Below the pieces are notes generated by a model. That model was not told the DNA's origin. It ran no database searches and worked only from the letters and a program-made list of their open reading frames with translations. From contig JAWXAT010000055.1 of assembly GCA_034439615.1 (NCBI GenBank), positions 1 to 36,920 on the forward strand: a DNA stretch of 36,920 nt, written 5' to 3'. Both the position numbers and the translations under genes were made by a program. Positions within the stretch are counted from its first letter, which is position 1; each line of letters starts with the position of its first letter. The stretch is from Oligoflexia bacterium. GTDB lineage: Bacteria > Bdellovibrionota > Bdellovibrionia > JABDDW01. This document shows positions 15,328 to 24,599 of this stretch, piece by piece.

Positions 15328-15633
15328 ATGTCTATGAAAGCACCTACTTGGGATCTGATTTTCAAACAGTTAAAAAATGCTGAGAGCATTATGCTTATCT
15401 TAGCGTTGTCGTTTTTCTTTTTAGCTGGGCACAGTTATCTCACAAAAGAGTCATCTCCTGAAGTTCAAGAGCAAGTAGCTAAGGCTGGTGATAGTGTTGA
15501 ACTCCTTCAGCATGGTCAGTTTGAAGCTACAAATTTTCAACCTCTTGATGTTAAGCAGATTGAAGAAATGACTCAAAAACTTAAATCGATTAAGAAAAAG
15601 CTCACCGAACGTAGTCGCAAAACTGCCCAATAA
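15328..15633 (+). CDS. Small single-span membrane protein
   Basis: A 101-residue protein with one hydrophobic segment (residues ~20-37, IMLILALSFFFLAG) and a charged C-terminal tail ending in a Lys-rich helix (EEMTQKLKSIKKKL). It lies 44 bp after the AsmA-family gene and may share its transcript. I do not recognise the family. A second ATG two codons in is equally possible as start; no clear ribosome binding site is seen for either. Confidence 0.65.
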   Translation: MSMKAPTWDLIFKQLKNAESIMLILALSFFFLAGHSYLTKESSPEVQEQVAKAGDSVELLQHGQFEATNFQPLDVKQIEEMTQKLKSIKKKLTERSRKTAQ

Positions 15634-15733
15634 TTAAACATCTAGAATGAAAATTTTGCTCAAATATAACTGTTGAAGTATGTCGTGAATTTCTCTATTT
15701 TGCCTCTATATATAACTATATTTAAAACCAGTT

Positions 15734-15739
15734 TATAAT
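15734..15739 (+). promoter_or_regulatory. Candidate -10 box upstream of the bacterioferritin-like gene
   Basis: A consensus TATAAT, 42 bp before the ATG at 15782, lies in a very AT-rich stretch. No good -35 is found 16-18 bp upstream, so the call rests on the hexamer alone. Confidence 0.3.
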
Positions 15740-15781
15740 TAAAAAGCGTTAATCATTAATGCATTTGAAAGGTAGTACGAG

Positions 15782-16222
15782 ATGTCTCCAGAAACATTAT
15801 CAACAAGCAAAGAAGTTATGAAGTGTCTTCAAGAAATACTCCAAGCCGAGATGGCTGGAATCATGAGATACCTCCATTATTCATTTATGATCATGGGGCA
15901 TAATCGCATTCCCATTCAAAAGTGGTTTCGCGATCAAGCAAGCGAGAGCATGATGCACGCTGTAGCAGTTGGTGAAAAAATCACATCCTTTGGAGGCCAT
16001 CCTCCGTCTTTCTCTGCTGAAATGAAAGAAAGCAATGTTCATAGTATCAATGCAATGCTTGAAGAGAGTTTATCATTTGAACTCGAAGGTCTCGCGCTTT
16101 ACAAAAAATTGGTAGCATTAGCGGGTGATGATATTGCATTAGAAGAAATGGCTCGTGAATTTGTTCGAAGCGAAACAGAGCATGTTGAAGAGGTTCAAAA
16201 GATGCTCCGTAGTAGCAAATAG
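15782..16222 (+). CDS. Bacterioferritin/ferritin-like diiron protein
   Basis: A 146-residue four-helix-bundle protein of the bacterioferritin type; such proteins oxidise and store iron in cytoplasmic cages. Likely ligands: Glu23 with Tyr30 seven residues on (helix A), Glu55 and His59 (helix B, SESMMHAVAVGEKI), a Glu in helix C (SFELEGLALY, residues 98-107), and Glu131 or Glu133 with His134 (helix D). Compared with E. coli Bfr the helix-B pair is Glu-x3-His rather than Glu-x2-His, with Ser56 at the aligned position. A haem-binding Met (Met52 in E. coli) may correspond to Met57. AAAGG precedes the start. A good terminator follows at 16258-16288. It stands alone. Confidence 0.85.
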   Translation: MSPETLSTSKEVMKCLQEILQAEMAGIMRYLHYSFMIMGHNRIPIQKWFRDQASESMMHAVAVGEKITSFGGHPPSFSAEMKESNVHSINAMLEESLSFELEGLALYKKLVALAGDDIALEEMAREFVRSETEHVEEVQKMLRSSK

Positions 16223-16557
16223 GGTATACATTCTGACACTGGTGACATTTTGCGTGGCCCATGAATTTCAATAATTCATGGGTTTTTTATTTTTTAAAAG
16301 CCTAAGTGAGTGATTAGATTCCGATTCAATAGTCTAGTTTTACGAGCATTACCTGCCAGTATCGTGGCTTCTGTAGCATCTTTTGACCAAAGTATACAAA
16401 ACTGGACTAGATATTAACCGAAATTCCAACTGGAATAGTCTTAGGTGTGAAGTGCCACTGGCCAGAGGCCTAGATGTGTCTTGAGTGGTGGCATGTTGCG
16501 TGCACAATGAAGAATTGGGCACGGGGGATTTTTTAGATTACGGGGGACGCACTACAT
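16223..16557. other. 335-bp intergenic region
   Basis: It contains the terminator of the bacterioferritin-like gene and, further on, an 11-bp inverted repeat with one G-U pair (AGTCTAGTTTT at 16331-16341, AAAACTGGACT at 16398-16408) separated by 56 bases. I see no gene and no consensus promoter; the leader of the next gene has GGGGGAC as ribosome binding site. Confidence 0.5.
16258..16288 (+). terminator. Intrinsic terminator after the bacterioferritin-like gene
   Basis: A perfect 10-bp stem CCCATGAATT/AATTCATGGG with a 5-base loop (TCAAT), followed by six Ts. It starts 36 bp after the stop codon. Confidence 0.93.
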
Positions 16558-17415
16558 ATGAAGTTTGTATTTGTATCACTGATAATCTTAGGATTTGTTA
16601 GTCAAGCAAATGCTCAATCAACCACGACTATAAATTCAACAACAATACAAACACCGGCCGAACCAAAACCTAAAATATTTTCTGCAACTCTACTTTTAGA
16701 TACTTCAACAACATTAGCTCCTGGTTCTGCTGGCTCCGGTTCAGGTGGTGAAGGTTATGCCCAGTCAGGTACGTATCAATTAATTCTAGGGGCTAAACTT
16801 CCTTGGGATCTCTCATTATCTGCGAAAGGTTCCTACAGCCAAGAATATACATATGTGAGAGCAGATGGTCGATCAGGTGATTTTGATGACACAATATTTT
16901 CACTATCAAAGAAAGTTTTAAAGCCCGCCAAAGATTTTACAATTTCAACGGGAGTCTCACTTATTTTACCAACAAATAATGAAACTCAAAAATCTACACT
17001 CAAAAGCGTTTTAGGTTTTTCTGTACCAATAGCTTATAAATGGAAAAAACTTGAAATTTCTACAGCTCCGAAATTCTCACAAAGTTTTCATGAAGCTGAA
17101 GTGCAAGCAAACGGTAGGTTAAATACAGCTTATTCATTTAGTATTCTCAATACGATTGCTTACAGTTTCACAGATAAACTTTCAGCAAGTATCGTCTATG
17201 CTCCATCGCGCGGATTTACATATCAAGGAACCACAAGAGATAAGTATTCATTGATTTACGAAGTGGGCTACGCCTGGACAGATAAGTTTTCAACAGCTGT
17301 AGGTTTAGCAAATGTAAACGCCTCATCACTGCATCGAACAGGTGTTGATTCAAATTATACACTCTACGATGCAACTCAGACTGTTGGCTATTTTGATTTG
17401 ATTTTGACTTTATAG
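16558..17415 (+). CDS. Secreted outer-membrane beta-barrel-like protein
   Basis: A 285-residue protein with a signal peptide (MKFVFVSLIILGFVSQANA, cleavage after ANA-Q) and a Thr/Ser-rich linker. Many alternating amphipathic strands follow from residue ~42 (DLSLSAKGSYSQEY, SLILPTNNE, LSASIVYAPSRG). The last strand, VGYFDLILTL, ends at the C-terminus as in outer-membrane barrels, though it lacks the usual final aromatic residue. No substrate can be inferred. The start is set by GGGGGAC upstream. The next gene, for a large lipoprotein metalloprotease, begins 73 bp downstream in the same direction and may be co-transcribed. Confidence 0.75.
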   Translation: MKFVFVSLIILGFVSQANAQSTTTINSTTIQTPAEPKPKIFSATLLLDTSTTLAPGSAGSGSGGEGYAQSGTYQLILGAKLPWDLSLSAKGSYSQEYTYVRADGRSGDFDDTIFSLSKKVLKPAKDFTISTGVSLILPTNNETQKSTLKSVLGFSVPIAYKWKKLEISTAPKFSQSFHEAEVQANGRLNTAYSFSILNTIAYSFTDKLSASIVYAPSRGFTYQGTTRDKYSLIYEVGYAWTDKFSTAVGLANVNASSLHRTGVDSNYTLYDATQTVGYFDLILTL

Positions 17416-17488
17416 GTTAATTCCTAAAAGAGTTTTTAAACTCTGAGGAAGGGATAAAATGGATTTTATAAAAATAGGGGGAGCCACA

Positions 17489-20400
17489 ATGAACAATACA
17501 CGCAAAGCCATGGGTCTTATGCTAGCGCTAGTGTTCGTAGTAACCATGTCATCTTGTGCCAAAAACAAGAATGACATCGATACGACGAGCAATGCCGCAA
17601 AGGTTAAAAAAGTCGACTTAGCTGGCGAATACTCGTATGTGAGTACTCTCACAAAGGCTAATGAAGAATTAGCCTCCGACTGGTTGATACCGGGCTTACA
17701 TAATGATTTTGGTTATGTCCGCTTTGAAATCACAGAGAGTAAACTCAGAGTCATTAGAATAAATGAGATCAATCGCCCGCGCGATCAATCGTCATTGGTG
17801 GCTGAGTTTCCGATTACAAGTCATTTTGATATTAAACGTGAGACAAATGACTTTAATGAAAACACAAATAAAATCATTGAAGATACAAGAAGACCTTGGA
17901 ACGAGCGTGAATTTATGCGTGTTGACTGGGGTACGAATTTAGCCACATCAACAAGTTTGGCAAATATTTTTAATACAGAAATTAAGCAAGAAGCGGGTCA
18001 GGTTGTTACTGCTTTGAAAAAAGAATCAGATGCAACAGGTGAAATACTCTCATTTGATGTTGATGCTACAATTCAACAAACCGAATCTTTTGATAGAGGT
18101 GATGGTGAATTTGAATATGTTCCCGTAGGTTCTTTGCGTGCTCAGATGAAACATTCATTTCGAAAACTTGTGAAGAGTGATTACAAGGCATATGAAATGA
18201 CCAATAAAGATTTTAATCGCTTTGGTTTTTTTAGATCATATGAGAACTACATTGACCCAGATGGTCGCGTAACTATCACGGGGCGTAAACTATTTGCTAA
18301 TCGATTTAATGTTTGTGAAGCAGGCACAGGTCGTTCGTGTTCTCGTGGTGAGATCATGTACGTACTTAATAAAGATTTCCCGGCTGAGTATTTACCAGCT
18401 GCACGTGATGTTGTAAACGCTTGGAATAAATCTTTCCAAAAAGCACTTGATCGCAGCGATAGAATTGTTTGGCTCAATGAAGATATCAGGCCTGAGATTG
18501 GTGATAATCGATATAATATGATCGCAGCCCTTGATGAAAAAGTACCCACAGGTCTTTTGGGTGTGAGTCAAACTACAAATAATCCAAGCACAGGTGAAAC
18601 ACACTCTGCTCGTTCAACAATCTATCTAGGAGCTGTAAAACTTATTGCCGGAAACGCTGCTGATCAATTAGCAGTCGTTTTGACTGATGGTCACCCTGGT
18701 GATGGCAAAAGCCAAAGTTTAAAGAGCTTAGACTTAACAAAAGAAGTTAAGGGGATGAATGCAAAAGAAATTCCTAAACTTTTAAAAGCTCAAAGAAAAA
18801 TTCTTAAAACAAATGGCTATAAACCAGATCTTTCAATCGTAAAGCCTAATATTAATACTGCGCGCATTTTAAAGGCGCGACTTAAAGATACAGAAGGAAA
18901 CGCTGCTGCAAGTAGAGCAATGGTGTTTAGCAAGCCAGAAGTAGCTGCGAAATTAAATATTGATGATCCTGCATGGTATGAAGCTGGGTATGACGCTCGT
19001 GCATTAAAAGATGTTTCCGTGCAAGGTAAAGAAGGGCGTTTGAGAAAGTTTAAAGAACTTTCAAAATCAGCTCGTGGAATTCATACTTCTGAATTCGTTG
19101 AACCCGCAGTTGAACATTTTGTAAGAAAATTTGCGGCTCAACACCAAGGTCAACCCCTTGAGCAAATTCAGCAAAAACTAAAAGCTGAAGCTCGTCAGTT
19201 GATTTTTTACACCACCTTGATTCACGAAATGGGTCATAACTTTGGTCTTCGCCATAACTTTGGTGGATCAAGTGATAAGAAGCATTACACTGACAAATGG
19301 AATCAGCTTGAAAAAGAAAAAATTGCACTCGCTCAAGCTAATCCAAATGACCCTAGAATTGCTGAATTAGCTCTTGAGCAAGAGAGTTTTGATTTTGCAT
19401 CTGTAATGGACTATGCCGGAGGCTTTCATGAAGCTCTTGGCGGTACAGGTCATTACGACGATGCTGCAATTCGTTTTGGTTACAACACAAGCATCAATCA
19501 AAGTGCCGATGAAGTTACTGGTGTTCAGCAGAATTATAAATTTTGTACTGATCATCAAGTATTTGAAGATCCGATGTGTGCTCGTTGGGACAAAGGTTCA
19601 AACGTAAATCAAGCTTCAGCGCGCGTGATCGCACAGTATGATCGTGATTATTCATGGAGACATAATCGTCGCAATCGTGCCAACTTTGGCAACCCCATGA
19701 GTCATCTCTGGAGAACCATCCAGCGTACAATGTTGCCACTACGACTCGTCACAGATGAATTTATCTATCAATTCATCGTGTCACCTACTGTACCTGCAAA
19801 TGCCAATCAGTGTGATATCAAGTTTTTAAGAGATTCTATTGATAAAGGTGAGATGGGAAATATCTGTGATAATGCTGTAGTTGAAAAATACATGGCAGCA
19901 TTCGGAACAGATTTTTCTGACTGGGCTGATTTTGTACTGCTTCTTTTAAATCCTAAAACAGGTGATTTTTTAAAACCTCCAGCTTCTTATTTGCCAAACG
20001 GATTTGCAGATCTCATGTTGTCTAATAACATGGTTGGCAACTATTTTGTAAATGTTGTTGGTATGAACGATAGCGGCTTGTATTTGCCAATTGGTCAACA
20101 AGGTGGTGTAACTGTATTTGATAAGTTACCCTTGATCTATGAGAACAATGAACAAAACCTCATGTTCTTTTACATGGCCCAAGGTCTAAATCAAAATCAG
20201 GCTCAACAGCTTGTGAATGAAAATAAAAATAAACTTGTTGATCTTAAAAAAGGTGGCCCCAATGCAAAAGACCTTGTGTCAACAGGTACGTATGATGGCA
20301 GCTACTTTAGAGTAGAAACCCTTGGTTACGAATTTGATAAACTTGCTGCGATTCTCATCATGGGTGCTAGAGGAATGCCAGTTGATAAGTATCAGCGTAT

Positions 20401-21331
20401 AAGTTTAAACGGAAATATGTACTTCGCACCTCAAACCAAAACGTTAACACTAGCTTCGTATAATGCTCTTATCACTGAACCTAAGTATGCAATGGTTCAA
20501 TCAGTAGTAAACGTTGGTGGTGAGTCAGTAGACGCAGCCTTACCCGCATCTTGGAACTTAACCACCAAGGTTTACGGGGCATTTTATTCAGTGATGGATT
20601 TAGTCTCTGACCAGAACCATGAATACGCAGATAAAATGCGCGTATGTGTTGAGGGCGGTTCACAAACTTGTGTTAATGAACTTAACTTGCCTGAAGTAAA
20701 ATTCAGTGGAGCAAATGGTCAAAAGACTTTTAAAGCACTTCAAGTTCGAAGCAATGATGGTATCTCGTATAACTTAATCGAAAAGGGCGATTTAATTTCA
20801 AAAGCCCGCGATCAAGCCGTAAAAGATGTCACAAACCATGATCAGTTAGTCACAGAAATGCCTGCACTTCTTAACGGAAGTGCTGCTGGTCAGGGTGTTG
20901 CAGATCGCCAAAAAGCATTTATGGCACTTGTGAAGCAGCAATCTCCTACTTTGGTTAAGAAGATCGATCCATACTATGGCAGTGGATTCACCACATTTAA
21001 ATGGTGGCAGCTAGTCATGGATGAAGCCCAAGCCCTTAATGAGACGGGCAGTCATCCGGGTATGAACGTTCGAATTCAGGAGCTCTTGCCTGATGTGTTC
21101 AGCGAAGCTGATCAAGTAATCACAAACCATCTTGCAAGCAACCCCACTTTAGCAAAATCGCTTATCGAAGCTTCTGCTAAGGTGAAAAAAGATATGGTTG
21201 CTGTGAATACTCTTACTGTAAGGATCATTGCTCCAAAATTGATGATCGATAAGTACAGTGAACAGCTTCAACCTCTAGAAGATGACGCGATTTTTATCGA
21301 TTTCATCTATAGAATTTTAGGCATACAATAA
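17489..21331 (+). CDS. Large lipoprotein zinc metalloprotease (metzincin)
   Basis: A 1280-residue predicted lipoprotein. The signal peptide ends with a lipobox (VVTMSSC, Cys22), so it should be anchored in a membrane facing the periplasm or cell surface. The zinc site is the extended metzincin motif HEMGHNFGLRHNF (His579, His583, His589, catalytic Glu580), and the Met-turn SVMDYAGG is at ~640. The motif resembles the DUF4953/DUF5117 type of zinc-dependent metalloprotease. The N-terminal ~300 residues and the long C-terminal part are unassigned. The start at 17489 is preferred over 17459 because GGGGGAG lies just upstream of it and the signal peptide then begins MNNTRKAMGLML. It is followed by a strong terminator. 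Confidence 0.88.
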   Translation: MNNTRKAMGLMLALVFVVTMSSCAKNKNDIDTTSNAAKVKKVDLAGEYSYVSTLTKANEELASDWLIPGLHNDFGYVRFEITESKLRVIRINEINRPRDQSSLVAEFPITSHFDIKRETNDFNENTNKIIEDTRRPWNEREFMRVDWGTNLATSTSLANIFNTEIKQEAGQVVTALKKESDATGEILSFDVDATIQQTESFDRGDGEFEYVPVGSLRAQMKHSFRKLVKSDYKAYEMTNKDFNRFGFFRSYENYIDPDGRVTITGRKLFANRFNVCEAGTGRSCSRGEIMYVLNKDFPAEYLPAARDVVNAWNKSFQKALDRSDRIVWLNEDIRPEIGDNRYNMIAALDEKVPTGLLGVSQTTNNPSTGETHSARSTIYLGAVKLIAGNAADQLAVVLTDGHPGDGKSQSLKSLDLTKEVKGMNAKEIPKLLKAQRKILKTNGYKPDLSIVKPNINTARILKARLKDTEGNAAASRAMVFSKPEVAAKLNIDDPAWYEAGYDARALKDVSVQGKEGRLRKFKELSKSARGIHTSEFVEPAVEHFVRKFAAQHQGQPLEQIQQKLKAEARQLIFYTTLIHEMGHNFGLRHNFGGSSDKKHYTDKWNQLEKEKIALAQANPNDPRIAELALEQESFDFASVMDYAGGFHEALGGTGHYDDAAIRFGYNTSINQSADEVTGVQQNYKFCTDHQVFEDPMCARWDKGSNVNQASARVIAQYDRDYSWRHNRRNRANFGNPMSHLWRTIQRTMLPLRLVTDEFIYQFIVSPTVPANANQCDIKFLRDSIDKGEMGNICDNAVVEKYMAAFGTDFSDWADFVLLLLNPKTGDFLKPPASYLPNGFADLMLSNNMVGNYFVNVVGMNDSGLYLPIGQQGGVTVFDKLPLIYENNEQNLMFFYMAQGLNQNQAQQLVNENKNKLVDLKKGGPNAKDLVSTGTYDGSYFRVETLGYEFDKLAAILIMGARGMPVDKYQRISLNGNMYFAPQTKTLTLASYNALITEPKYAMVQSVVNVGGESVDAALPASWNLTTKVYGAFYSVMDLVSDQNHEYADKMRVCVEGGSQTCVNELNLPEVKFSGANGQKTFKALQVRSNDGISYNLIEKGDLISKARDQAVKDVTNHDQLVTEMPALLNGSAAGQGVADRQKAFMALVKQQSPTLVKKIDPYYGSGFTTFKWWQLVMDEAQALNETGSHPGMNVRIQELLPDVFSEADQVITNHLASNPTLAKSLIEASAKVKKDMVAVNTLTVRIIAPKLMIDKYSEQLQPLEDDAIFIDFIYRILGIQ

Positions 21332-21360
21332 TCTAAGTTTATAAATAATAAGCAGTGATA

Positions 21361-21387
21361 GCGGGCCAGGAAGGCCCGCTTTTTTTT
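21361..21387 (+). terminator. Intrinsic terminator after the metalloprotease gene
   Basis: GCGGGCC-AGGAA-GGCCCGC followed by eight Ts. The T-run overlaps the stop codon of the convergent DUF255 gene, so the stem may also act on the opposite strand. Confidence 0.95.
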
Positions 21388-23461
21388 ATGTGAGTGTATA
21401 TGTTTTGGGTTTTAATTGTTCTAGCGCCTGATGTTGATCGGTCACAGGAAGCTGACAGGTTTGATTTTGGCAAATGTAGAAGGTGGGCTCATTATTAATT
21501 TGAGTTTTATTTAATGCCAATTGAACCTTTGAATTAGAATCAGCAATGACTTTATTGGGATGAAAGTTTTTTCGAATAGAATTTAAAAAACATTTAAATG
21601 AGGGGTTTGTTGAATCTCCGATAAGTGCGATTTCAAATGAACCATCTGTGAGTCGGTCAATAGCATGCAATAATGCAGTTACAGCCTGGGGATGTTCTTT
21701 TAATAAAAACCCTGCGGCATGAATGATTTGTTCAGCTCTCTTTTTATATTCAAAATTTTGGTTCAAATCTCCAAGGCGTAAAAGGTTTAGCGCTGATATA
21801 GAATTAGCCGATGGAGTCACACCGTCTTCAAAAGTTTTACTGCGTGTGATCAAATAAGGGTCCGACCCATCATTATCAAAATACCCATTAGCGTTTTTAT
21901 CCCAAAAAAGTTCATCTTGAGTTTTTTGAAGTCTCATTGCGTGATCAAACCAAACTTTGTCAAAGTCACATTCATAGAGATCTAAAAGGGCTTGAATCAA
22001 TAACGCATAATCATCACTTAATGCATACTGACGACTCTCTCCTTGACGATAAGAGCGCTTAAGTTTGCCCTGTTTATCAGACATATTATTAATTAAAAAC
22101 AGTGCTGCTTTTTTTGCTGCGTCTAAATACTTTGCATCGTCGAGCACCTGAAAATATTTTGCCAAAGCAGAAATCATAAGACCATTCCAGCTAACTAATA
22201 TTTTGTCATCAAGATGAGGACGTATTCGTTTTGTTCGCACTTCAAGCATTTTTGCTAAAGCTGAATTTAAAATTTCATCTTTTTGAGAGGGGAGTGGGCT
22301 TTGGGGATCAAGAAATAGAACATTCCCTTCAAGTGCCGGTTTTTCAAAACGCTGCTCAGTTACTTCATCGCCGGTTTTATGGGCGTGGAAATTTCCTTTT
22401 TCAGTGATATGAAATGTCTTTTCGATTAACTCAAATTCACTTGAACTTAAAATATTTTTCAGTTCATCAATTGACCAGACATAAAACTTACCTTCAATGT
22501 GTTCACTATCTGCATCTTCGGCTGAATAAAATCCACCAGTGCTGTCTGTCATATCACGTAGTACATAATCACAAATTTCACGTGCAGTTCTTGCAAACTC
22601 TTCATTTTTTGTAACTTGATAGGCTTCAAGATAAGTACTCGCAATTAATGCATTGTCGTAAAGCATTTTTTCAAAATGGGGGATGAGCCATTGATCATCG
22701 GTGGCGTAACGAGCGAATCCTCCTCCTATTTGATCAAAAATTCCTCCACGGCGCATTTGCTTAAGCGTTGTCTCAACCATGTTGAGGGCTTCAGGGTTTT
22801 GTGTGCGTCTGTGAATTCTTAATAAAGTCATAAGGCTATAAGTTGGTGGAAACTTTGGTGAGCCAATATTTCCTCCATACACAGAATCAAATCGGCTTTG
22901 ATATTTTTTTAAAAAATCATGGAGATATTTTTCAGAGACATTGTGATTATCGATTAAGGGAAGAGAAGAGTTTTGTTTAATAAACTCTGCTAAACGATTT
23001 CCATCAGAAATAAGTGAGTCTGATTGTTCTTTCCACATAGTAGAAACTTTTGAGAGTAATTGAGTAAAGCTAGCATGGGCGACAAAAGTACCAGCCCAAA
23101 AGGGTTTTCCTTCAGGTGTTAGAAGTACACTGAGCGGCCAGCCGCCATGACCTGTCATGGCTTGTGCTGCTGACATGTAGATAGAATCGACGTCTGGGCG
23201 TTCTTCACGATCAACTTTGATTGCTACGAAGTTTGCATTTAAAATTTCAGCCACATCTGTTTTTTCAAAAGAATCTTTTTCCATGACGTGACACCAATGA
23301 CATGTCGAGTATCCAATCGAGAGAAATATCGGCAGGTTTTGAGTCTTAGCAATTTCAAAAGCTTCTTTATCCCAAGGGAGCCACCACACGGGATTATCTT
23401 TGTGCTGTAATAAATACGGACTTTTCTCTTGGTGAAGTTTATTGTGCCGTGTGGTTTTCAT
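21386..23461 (-). CDS. YyaL-like thioredoxin domain protein (DUF255)
   Basis: A 691-residue member of the DUF255/YyaL (human SPATA20-like) family. The N-terminal thioredoxin-like domain has the CxxC pair in [14 protein letters not shown] (Cys54, Cys57), [16 protein letters not shown] and [10 protein letters not shown] long (alpha/alpha)6-barrel follows ([44 protein letters not shown]), like N-acylglucosamine epimerase/cellobiose epimerase folds. The reaction is not established. The start is set at 23461, not 23476, because AGGA lies 6 bases before it and the family usually begins near this point. It is convergent with the metalloprotease gene. Confidence 0.92.
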   Translation of the reverse strand: MKTTRHNKLHQEKSPYLLQHKDNPVWWLPWDKEAFEIAKTQNLPIFLSIGYSTCHWCHVMEKDSFEKTDVAEILNANFVAIKVDREERPDVDSIYMSAAQAMTGHGGWPLSVLLTPEGKPFWAGTFVAHASFTQLLSKVSTMWKEQSDSLISDGNRLAEFIKQNSSLPLIDNHNVSEKYLHDFLKKYQSRFDSVYGGNIGSPKFPPTYSLMTLLRIHRRTQNPEALNMVETTLKQMRRGGIFDQIGGGFARYATDDQWLIPHFEKMLYDNALIASTYLEAYQVTKNEEFARTAREICDYVLRDMTDSTGGFYSAEDADSEHIEGKFYVWSIDELKNILSSSEFELIEKTFHITEKGNFHAHKTGDEVTEQRFEKPALEGNVLFLDPQSPLPSQKDEILNSALAKMLEVRTKRIRPHLDDKILVSWNGLMISALAKYFQVLDDAKYLDAAKKAALFLINNMSDKQGKLKRSYRQGESRQYALSDDYALLIQALLDLYECDFDKVWFDHAMRLQKTQDELFWDKNANGYFDNDGSDPYLITRSKTFEDGVTPSANSISALNLLRLGDLNQNFEYKKRAEQIIHAAGFLLKEHPQAVTALLHAIDRLTDGSFEIALIGDSTNPSFKCFLNSIRKNFHPNKVIADSNSKVQLALNKTQINNEPTFYICQNQTCQLPVTDQHQALEQLKPKTYTLT

Positions 23462-23630
23462 AAAAAATCCTATCAAAAAATGGTCTTTGGGCTAGTTACA
23501 AAAAAATATTTATTCCTGTGTGATACACCAAATTATGAATCTATGCTTGGCTTAAATTTCTGAGCTCAATTATGCACTTAGAGAAATTATTTTATGGACG
23601 AATGCAGCGCGACATAGAGACAATTTAAGA

Positions 23631-24599
23631 GTGCCAGCCATAGCGAATACACTAAAAACATATTTTGGACACAACGCTTTGGCGATAGAAATTATTATTG
23701 CCATCATGTTGGGCATTATTCTGGTTTGGTTTTTCAGTAATCTAGGTAAAGAATCAAAAGACGATAGTTCACAAAATCTTAAAGACATTGAAACTGCACT
23801 TAAAAGAGTTTTGCAATCAACACCCACATCAATGCCCTCAGTAAGCCAAGCAACAAATCTCATTAAAGATGATGACGATGATATTGCTATGCCAAACGTA
23901 AAACCAATGGCCGTAGTTTCTACACCAGCCCCATCGATTGTCACTGTGGTATCACCGGCTAATACTGAAGAACTTGCAAAACTCAAAGCTGAGATGGAAT
24001 TAAAAGCCAAAAAACTTTCTGATCTTGAAGCATCACTTAAACTTGCAAATGATGAATTGACGAAAGCAAAAGCTGCACAAGCAGCGCAAGCAGAAGCTCC
24101 TGCAGGAGCAGCACCTGGTGCTGGTGTCGATATGGAAGCGCTAAATAAAAAACTTTCAGATCTCGAAGCTAGGCTTGGTGAATATGAAATTATCGAAGAC
24201 GATATTGCGAATTTAAGTTTGTACAAAGAAGAAAATGTTCGATTGAAAAGTGAATTAGAAAAAGTTAAACAAGGTGGTGGTGCCCCACAAGGTCCGCCCC
24301 ATATTGTTCCAGCTCCAACAACAGTAAATATGGAAACGCCGGGGCCCGATGCGCCAGCAAAAAAAGTGGTTGCCGCCGCAGCCGCAGCTGTTGTTGCATC
24401 AGTTGCTCCTACTCCAGCGCCGGAGCCAGCGGCTTCGCCAGTTCCTGCACAAGCTCAGGTTGATGCCGATAAATTATTAGAAGAATTTAACACCATGACA
24501 GCAGCGGCTGAAAAAGCGCCAGCACCAGCTGACGGTAAAGACACGGGCGAAAAGCTTATCGCAGAATTTGAGAATTTCATGAAAGGATCAGGCGGATGA
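23631..24599 (+). CDS. Membrane-anchored coiled-coil, Ala/Pro-rich protein
   Basis: A 322-residue protein beginning with GTG. A transmembrane segment (residues ~17-37, LAIEIIIAIMLGIILVWFF) is followed by an Asp-rich patch (KDDDDDI near 78-83) and two coiled-coil stretches (about 103-140 and 160-200). Low-complexity Ala/Pro segments lie between and after them. The end has a repeated LLEEF/LIAEFENFM motif that may be a binding peptide. The composition suggests an inner-membrane scaffold reaching across a compartment, but I do not recognise the family. It overlaps the following HEAT-repeat gene by 4 bases (ATGA), so the two are translationally coupled and may work together. Confidence 0.75.
   Translation: MPAIANTLKTYFGHNALAIEIIIAIMLGIILVWFFSNLGKESKDDSSQNLKDIETALKRVLQSTPTSMPSVSQATNLIKDDDDDIAMPNVKPMAVVSTPAPSIVTVVSPANTEELAKLKAEMELKAKKLSDLEASLKLANDELTKAKAAQAAQAEAPAGAAPGAGVDMEALNKKLSDLEARLGEYEIIEDDIANLSLYKEENVRLKSELEKVKQGGGAPQGPPHIVPAPTTVNMETPGPDAPAKKVVAAAAAAVVASVAPTPAPEPAASPVPAQAQVDADKLLEEFNTMTAAAEKAPAPADGKDTGEKLIAEFENFMKGSGG

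Noticed and set aside
23570-24226. 218-codon minus-strand open frame
   Set aside because: It is a mirror of the Ala/Pro-rich coiled-coil gene; its Ser/Ala-rich composition is what the antisense of such codons gives.
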